Assembly: GCA_038501625.1 (NCBI GenBank)
Contig: JAZAYU010000221.1
Location: 620,001 to 684,000 of the forward strand
Direction: 5' to 3'
Source: Corbicula japonica
Lineage: Eukaryota; Mollusca; Bivalvia; Venerida; Cyrenidae
DNA: 64,000 nt
The position numbers and the translations under genes are program-made. The notes beneath the pieces were generated by a model. The model worked only from the letters and a program-made list of their open reading frames with translations, was not told the origin of the DNA and made no database searches. Shown in pieces: positions 58,140-64,000 of this stretch. How positions within the stretch are numbered: position 1 is the stretch's first letter; each line of letters begins with the position of its first letter.

Positions 58140-60030
58140 AGGACGTTTCATTTTCAGAATGTTCCCATTATCTGGTCAAAAATACATTTCACTCTTAAAA
58201 CTGTGGACAGATATTGAGTTAAACAATCTTACCTTTTTTGTAGTTTCGCCGAATAACAAAAGAAAATGAAAGAATCTCTGATTTCCTAAAAAAACTGCTA
58301 ATTGCTCCTAGTGTTTGTAACACTTGTAACGCTTTTCCAATCTTTTACTGCACTCAGAACGCTATTGTTTCACCGGTTTTGATTGGGCAATGTCTGAGCG
58401 AGCAACCAATGAAAAATTGTATATAATTCACACATGTCTACATCACGGTTAATTGTCGCTCGCTTGCGGTTAATATGTCCCCGAGCTACATGTATCCATG
58501 GTAATTAATTGCTGGCCAGCTTGCCAGTGAAATGTTTCGATACACAACACTTGATCAGGCAGATTTTAAAGGCAACTAAAAAAAGCTGCCCGGCTGGGGG
58601 AGGGAGGGCTGCAGCTCCTCAGCCCTAGGGCTGCGTCCGTGGCTGATATACCAAAAAGCCATAAAATGTGAAAATATTGAACGTGCAGTACATAATCGGT
58701 ATCTAGACAGCCGCGTGAAAGACATGTTAATAAATATGAAAAATAAAATTGGTTTCACAAATATGGTATCTCTATATTCTCTTGTTAAGGAGGTATCAAA
58801 GAGCTAAAGTGGGTTGGGTGTGTGAAATCATGATTTCATTAAGTTCATTTGTTTTATGACTTATCAACTTCTTGTGGCTTCATATATCTTTTATAACGCA
58901 CATGAGTATATAATGTCATACCAAAATAAAAGATAATTGAAACTTGCAGTAATTTCTTACCTTGGAAACAGACTTGTTGTTGGTGTCCAAATTTCCTATA
59001 TTTCCACTTTTGTCAACAATTACTGCCACAGCAAGACAGTCCATAACAAGAACAACAATGTCGTAGAATTTTATCCACTAAGCTATAGCAGAAATGTACA
59101 TATTAAACAACATTCTCAAAGTGACTAGACACTTTTATTTCGCATCCATGTTTGTTTACCAGTTTCTCAAAATGCAAGGTACGGTGAACAATATAGGACA
59201 TAACTTTCAATGTAGTTGTCGAATTATCTGCCTTGGAAGTGAAGGATGAAAGATTACTTTTCTGTTAACACATGACATATTTATTTATGGCTCTGTTTGA
59301 ATAAAACTGTTGATCTGCAGTTATGGAAATGCATATTACTGCCCACAGAGCATAGTCATGAATTGAGCTTAACTCAAAATTGACACATTTAAGTTAACAG
59401 TACAATTTAGATCCATCCCATACGATCTAATGCATATAGGGGTCAACATGGAACTTTCAATGCGGTTTTTAAGCACCAATAATATGTTTGTATATATCTT
59501 CTGTTGTGTGCCATTAATGTGTTTGCGGGGTTTACTTTGAATTTGAATGGAATATTTGGGATATGAAAAATTCTAATTTTGCCAAAACAAAAACAGTTCT
59601 AATCATTCTGTCTTTCAAGTTAAGTATAAAGATTGACAACAAATGTCGGACAAGTGAATCGTGAATGGTTGAGTGTATACGAAACGGACGGCCTTCTTGA
59701 TGCATCAATAAACAATACTTAGAAATCTTCAACTAGTGTAATACCTACGATGGTTATTTGAACCTTAGGTATACTATTATATGGTTACATTCTGTTCTGT
59801 TTACACAACTGATTGTAGTCATGGTTTTAATATAAGCTTATAATAAACTAAAACGTAAAGTAGTTGGTTCACAAAGGCCTAATGTTGGCCTAAAATTATG
59901 TAAAATTTTAAATTTTGTTACATATCTTAAATTTTAATGCCATTGAACACATAAATGGTTATACTTTTTATATCTTAAAATTTTATATTGATTACAGCTA
60001 AAGGAGTTTGACAAGGTGCCATTAAAATTG
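58140..60030. other. No gene seen; one dispersed element near 59,328
   Basis: AT-rich. GGAAATGCATATTACTGCCC at 59,326-59,345 belongs to the same dispersed family as 39,165 and 63,150. Confidence 0.4.
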
Positions 60031-60034
60031 CTTA

Positions 60035-60235
60035 ATTTGTTTTGCCACTGACCGTTCCAAGGCGGTATCCCCAAAGGTTCTCTTGTTTATTAATTGTTTG
60101 TGGCGTCCTATTTGAATTGACATACATATATAAAACATGCGCTCTCTCTATCTTCCTCTCTTCTTTTTCGCTGCGTGGGGAGGCTGTGTTTTTTGAGTGT
60201 GGCGATTCCTGATATGCATATGTTGCTTTTTTTTT
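60035..60235 (+). repeat. Repeat family A copy 11
   Basis: TGACCGTTCCAAGGCGGTAT, CGTGGGGAGGCTGTGTTTT and GTGGCGATTCCTGATATGCA blocks; 3' part of the family only. Confidence 0.75.
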
Positions 60236-60684
60236 AAATTAGGAAAATGTGCAAAAATTCATAATTTTGTCCATTTTCACAGTAGATTTTGGAGGATTTC
60301 GATACGGGCACACTTCTCGACCAAAATAAAATTTTGACAATGAATTCAGCAAACATTTGTACAAAGAAAATTCGTTAAATTAGTTTGGTCATAGCCTGTG
60401 CCAAATATGAAAATCACCAAAATATTGAACAACAAAATGCATTTTGGCAAACATTTTCAAATTTTAGACGCATTTGTCATACTTAATTTTTTATTTCGGT
60501 TTATGGGATCGTCTTCACTTTTTATCTTTACAAGAAAACTACCATTATATATTATAAAACGCACACTTTAAGTGATGTAAATGCAATTTGAAAATTTGAG
60601 ATTATTATAGGCCAATTTTGAGCCTTCGTGAATCTACCCCTTAAATATTTTAATTTTCAGATTGTTATTGCAGACTCCTTCAAC

Positions 60685-61043
60685 ATGGACGTGTTTACTG
60701 AAGTCTTATTTGTTGCATTGGTTTTTTCCACCATTCCATTGCAGGTAAGTAATCTTCATCTTCGTAATAAATTCAATTTTAAGCTGATGGAAATATAAAT
60801 AAATAAATGATAAAGCAAATCAACAAATACTTACACTAATTATTGTTGTCACGTTTAAACTTGCAAAAATGCAAACCATAGTTTAAGTTTGCCACTAATT
60901 ACATGTTATAAAATATTAATTTTTCGTTTAACCTATGTTCTAACTACACTGATTATTATACTACTTTAATTTCTCAGCATGGAGACGATGTATGCTACTC
61001 ATTACATTACATTAAAAGACGAAATATATATGTTATTAATTAA
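60685..61043 (+). CDS. Possible secreted peptide: signal-peptide exon plus short second exon
   Basis: ATG at 60,685 opens 20 codons (MDVFTEVLFVALVFSTIPLQ) that end at CAG|GTAAGT, a textbook donor. The stretch is a plausible signal peptide: short acidic start, hydrophobic core, small residues near the end. Splice acceptors (TTTTCAG, TTGCAG) precede the ATG. A second acceptor, TTAATTTCTCAG, at 60,977 opens HGDDVCYSLHYIKRR and six further codons to TAA at 61,043, in phase 0. Either this is a 41-residue peptide or the second exon splices onward out of the window. Family unknown. Confidence 0.35.
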
Positions 61044-61519
61044 AAGAATGCTACATTTGTACGTAACCTAGTTAATCAACACAGCACTGAAGTAAAAACA
61101 ACCAAGACACGGTCAATATTAAAAATTGTTGTCTTAACCATTAACATTAATCGTCAATTTTTAAAAAAAAATTCAGAATAAGAAAATATTCGTAAAACGA
61201 AGGAACTATGATAAAATCCAAATGTAGATGAGAGGAATTAGGGGAAAACCAACCCAGTCAGTTTAACTTAGAACGAACACATTTTGTTATTAAATGAACT
61301 ATGTTTTAGTTTTTGGATGAAAATTACTTAAAATATTCTGATAGTGCAGCTACGTTAAATTACTAAAAACATTATTAAGAAAATTTATACGCCACTAACT
61401 CGATTTCGACGAAATAAATTTAGGTGTTTTATTAGGAAATAATACAAATAAACTCTCTGAAATGGATTATCAGCTTTAAGAAGGGGATATTACTATTAAT
61501 GAACTGTCTTTCGCTACGA

Positions 61520-62700
61520 AAAATATAAAAAAATAATTACAGTCCCGGTCTTGACGGAAACACCAATGAATGTTTTTAAATTCTTATGGAAAGATTTATC
61601 ATATTTTATACTTAGGTCTCTAAATTATGGTTAAAGTATAGGACATGTGTCAGTTACCCAGAAACAAGGTGTTATAATTTGTCTACCTTAACCAAACTAA
61701 AGCAATTTTTGCATTGTGGCGGCCGTAAAAAGTCTCCCCGTACATTTAGTCAGTACTGTTATCAGTAAAATAACCCGTTCCCGATGCCATGCAGTGATGG
61801 TTACGTATATCAGGGCTATCCGATCAACCTTTTTGGGGGTTGTCCCGGTTAGCTCAGTTGGTTGCGTCGCAGGGATTGCAGGGCTAGGCGCAGTCGCCGT
61901 GACGGTGCGGGTTCGCTCCCAGCTAGAGACACTATCATTTAAAAAATTGGAGACCGATATATTTGGTTAACGTTATTTATCAAATGTTATTGCTAATAAA
62001 ATGAAAAAATCTTTATAAAATCATACACCCAAACCAGAAGGGATTTAATCGGGAGATTTATCGGGAAATTAAAATTGTTTGAAACAAAATTGCAAGATAT
62101 CCCAGGGATGCTGTTGTCGGCTGACTCAGCAGGACTTCCCCGGGTTTTTTTTTTTATAAAGTTTTAGACTTTTACAATTTTGGACCATCATTTAAATAAC
62201 TTATTAAACTTTTTTAAGAATGGTTAGGAAACACATGTTTGCTAATTCGCATTTTGTCAGACTTTTTCAAACTACATAGGGGGTGAAAACAAGGGGACCC
62301 AATACCGTATTACCTTTTTATTCTATGTGCAGAAATTCTCGGAAAAATAATAAGGAACAATTATAATACAGTTGGAATCTCCATAAACAAAAACAATACA
62401 AGATAAGGCAGTATGCCGAGGATACACACACTTTTAAATGGTAATGAAAAGTCGCTTAGAAATTGCTAGTTAACTTAAGAAAGATGTCAGGACTTAATAC
62501 TTATATAGGAAAAAAATATTGCATTTGGGCCTGCAGCTATTCACAGGACAATATTTGTGAAGACTTGCATATATAGTCTTAAAAATTCTTGGTGTTTATT
62601 TTTCAAGTAATTTCGTCGAAATTTGGAATCTTAAATTATAATGGTCAAGAAACAAACACAAACTTTGTCAATCAGTGCTGTTATCAGTTTCGTCCTTTTG
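61520..62700 (+). mobile_element. Degenerate LINE reverse transcriptase (L1/Tx1-like), split by a SINE
   Basis: Fragments in changing frames read SPGLDG, then (after the SINE) NWRPIYLVN-like sequence, then ANKMKKSL, a GVKTRGP..ILGK-like GxxQGDPxSP block near 62,280 and a QYAEDTHTF block (from YADD) near 62,410. Many stops. The SINE at 61,714-61,940 sits just before the WRP block. Confidence 0.65.
61714..61940 (+). mobile_element. tRNA-derived SINE, copy A (longest)
   Basis: 5' module GGCGGCCGTAAAAAGTCTCC, then TTAGTCAGTACTGTTATC, then the tRNA-like part TTAGCTCAGTTGG, GGCGCAGTCGCC hairpin, GGGTTCGCTCCC, and the CACTATCATTT end. Inserted into a dead LINE, so the LINE is the older of the two. 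Confidence 0.85.
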
Positions 62701-64000
62701 AAGTAGTTGAGCACGATTGTCATGTTCCATGTTAATAGTTCTTCTAAAATTTATTTTGTTTTAATGTTTCGCCCAGTTTGTAGATGGATCGTTTCAATAT
62801 CCCAGTCAATAGAAATGTGGATATTGTTCAATCACCCCAAGGATATATTCCCTCATTTTTAAATTTTGCATTTGGTGTTGTCTGTGATATGCGAGATTTA
62901 TATGTTCTGATCCCCTGTCTAAATTCTATTTTGTGTAGTTCCGCCCATTGTTGGTCGTTTAGGGCGAACCCGTTCTTTTATCTGGGGGACCATACGCAGC
63001 TGAACATGGAATGGTATTAATATGACAACACTGCATTGAAGGTTCCATGTCCACCGCCATATGCATACCATCGTTTGAAATGGATCAAAAGTGTACTGTT
63101 TATTGGTGTCTATATTGAGTTGCGCTCAACCCTGGGCTAGGCGGCATGGGCAGTAATATGCATTTTCATTACTGCCCGTGAGAGACTCAATCAAACCGTG
63201 TTCGATGGCTTTCAAAGTTCATTTTTCATCTACTTTAAGATCCTATGGAACATTAGAACAGACAGAATTAAACGCAGTTTAAGTTCCAAATAGATTGAAT
63301 CCGTTGGTTCATGTTTGTAAAAGTAAACATTTTCCATGAAGTTTGATGTTAAGCTGGTTACAAAGACTAACTTTGTCTTCTAATAGTACTTGGAAAACAT
63401 TTCTAATAATTCAATTCCTGGCAAAATTACATTTGGACCGATGTACACTCTTATGAGAGCTACGGCAATCCAGAACCCTTTTTGGAAAAATATATTTAAA
63501 AGCTGACACATCATCTGTGAAAATATGCAAATACAAAGCCTTGATAATGTAGTTCACTCACCACTATGGTATAATATTGAATTTGCAAATATACAGCTAT
63601 TTTATAGAAACTAGTACTCGAAACTATCATTTTATATTATCGACTTAATAGATGGAAACGGTGAATTTTTCTAGTTCATGCGATTTAAAAATACATTGTA
63701 TCAAATTCTACGTAAATTCTTGGAATAACAGAGACTTATTGAAAATATATAAAATCAATTTGAAATTTTCATTAGAATAATGCTACTTATATTCAGAATA
63801 TCAAATATAATATTAATCGCAATCCTTATTAAAGGTTCTGTTGAAAACATCACCTAAATATCATTAATAAAGAAAGTACTATATTTGTGCCTGAAAAATT
63901 TAACCGTATGTTTGCTTACCAAATTAATGCAACAGACAATAAATTATATTGCTCTGCAAAAAGTAATTCAAGAATAAAGTTAAGGGAAATTCAGAAAAAG
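62700..64000. other. No gene seen; hairpin near 63,150
   Basis: Around 63,148-63,180 GGGCAGTAATATGCATTTTC is followed by ATTACTGCCC, a hairpin of the dispersed family seen at 39,165 and 59,328. The 78-codon frame at 62,784-63,020 matches nothing I know and has no splice or family support. Confidence 0.4.

Noticed and set aside
62784..63020. 78-codon plus-strand protein
   Set aside because: No family match that I know, no splice signals, and it lies next to LINE and MITE debris.

Overview
The window is AT-rich, intron-rich animal DNA. The gene structure (long introns, GT..AG exons), the dense load of LINEs, SINEs, foldback elements and small DNA transposons, and two repeat modules I associate with bivalve genomes (units built around GACCTTGACC with a GGACGGAC-type end) suggest a bivalve mollusc. 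I cannot name the species. Most long open frames here are accidental; the real coding sequence is split into short exons, which I rebuilt from domain motifs, splice signals and intron phase.

Two related genes lie in tandem on the minus strand. Gene 1 (44,885 to 24,494) joins an N-terminal RING finger, a UBA domain, a linker and a trypsin-like serine protease domain in six exons. Gene 2 (13,566 to 3,014) joins a BIR domain, a paralogous copy of the same linker, a complete Ulp1/SENP-type (C48) cysteine protease domain and a PHD-like zinc finger in eight exons. All exon junctions in both models agree in phase. The UBA and linker exons resemble the UBA-to-RING part of cIAP/XIAP proteins. In these genes the C-terminal RING of a usual IAP is replaced by a protease domain, a different protease in each gene. 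The cassettes are phase 1-1 exons, as expected from exon shuffling.

Both genes carry damage. In gene 2 a 5'-truncated LINE landed in the last exon, inside the zinc finger. The severed 23 codons, original stop and poly(A) signal are still readable beyond the element at 2,086 to 1,952. In gene 1 the last exon has a one-base frame disruption between the catalytic Asp and Ser. Gene 2 also has an in-frame TGA between two candidate start codons.

The remainder is repeat-rich. It holds LINE remnants (18.3-20.0, 30.1-31.2, 54.0, 61.5-62.7 kb), a mariner deletion derivative (51.0-52.0 kb), a pogo/Tigger-like element inside a (TAA)n run (14.8-15.8 kb), and an element with CAG(G/T)GGCGTAGC ends (54.4-56.3 kb). 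A 2.1-kb foldback element lies next to a TTAA-flanked palindrome (25.3-28.1 kb), and a roughly 170-bp satellite sits in an intron of gene 1 (35.6-38.3 kb). A long-variable-arm tRNA-derived SINE is present in three copies, and an unclassified ~450-bp repeat family in eleven. The first kilobase is a diverged copy of 47.95-50.97 kb. On the plus strand one small exon at 60.7 kb looks like a signal-peptide exon of an unidentified secreted product. No convincing intact stand-alone tRNA, no rRNA and no CRISPR array was seen.
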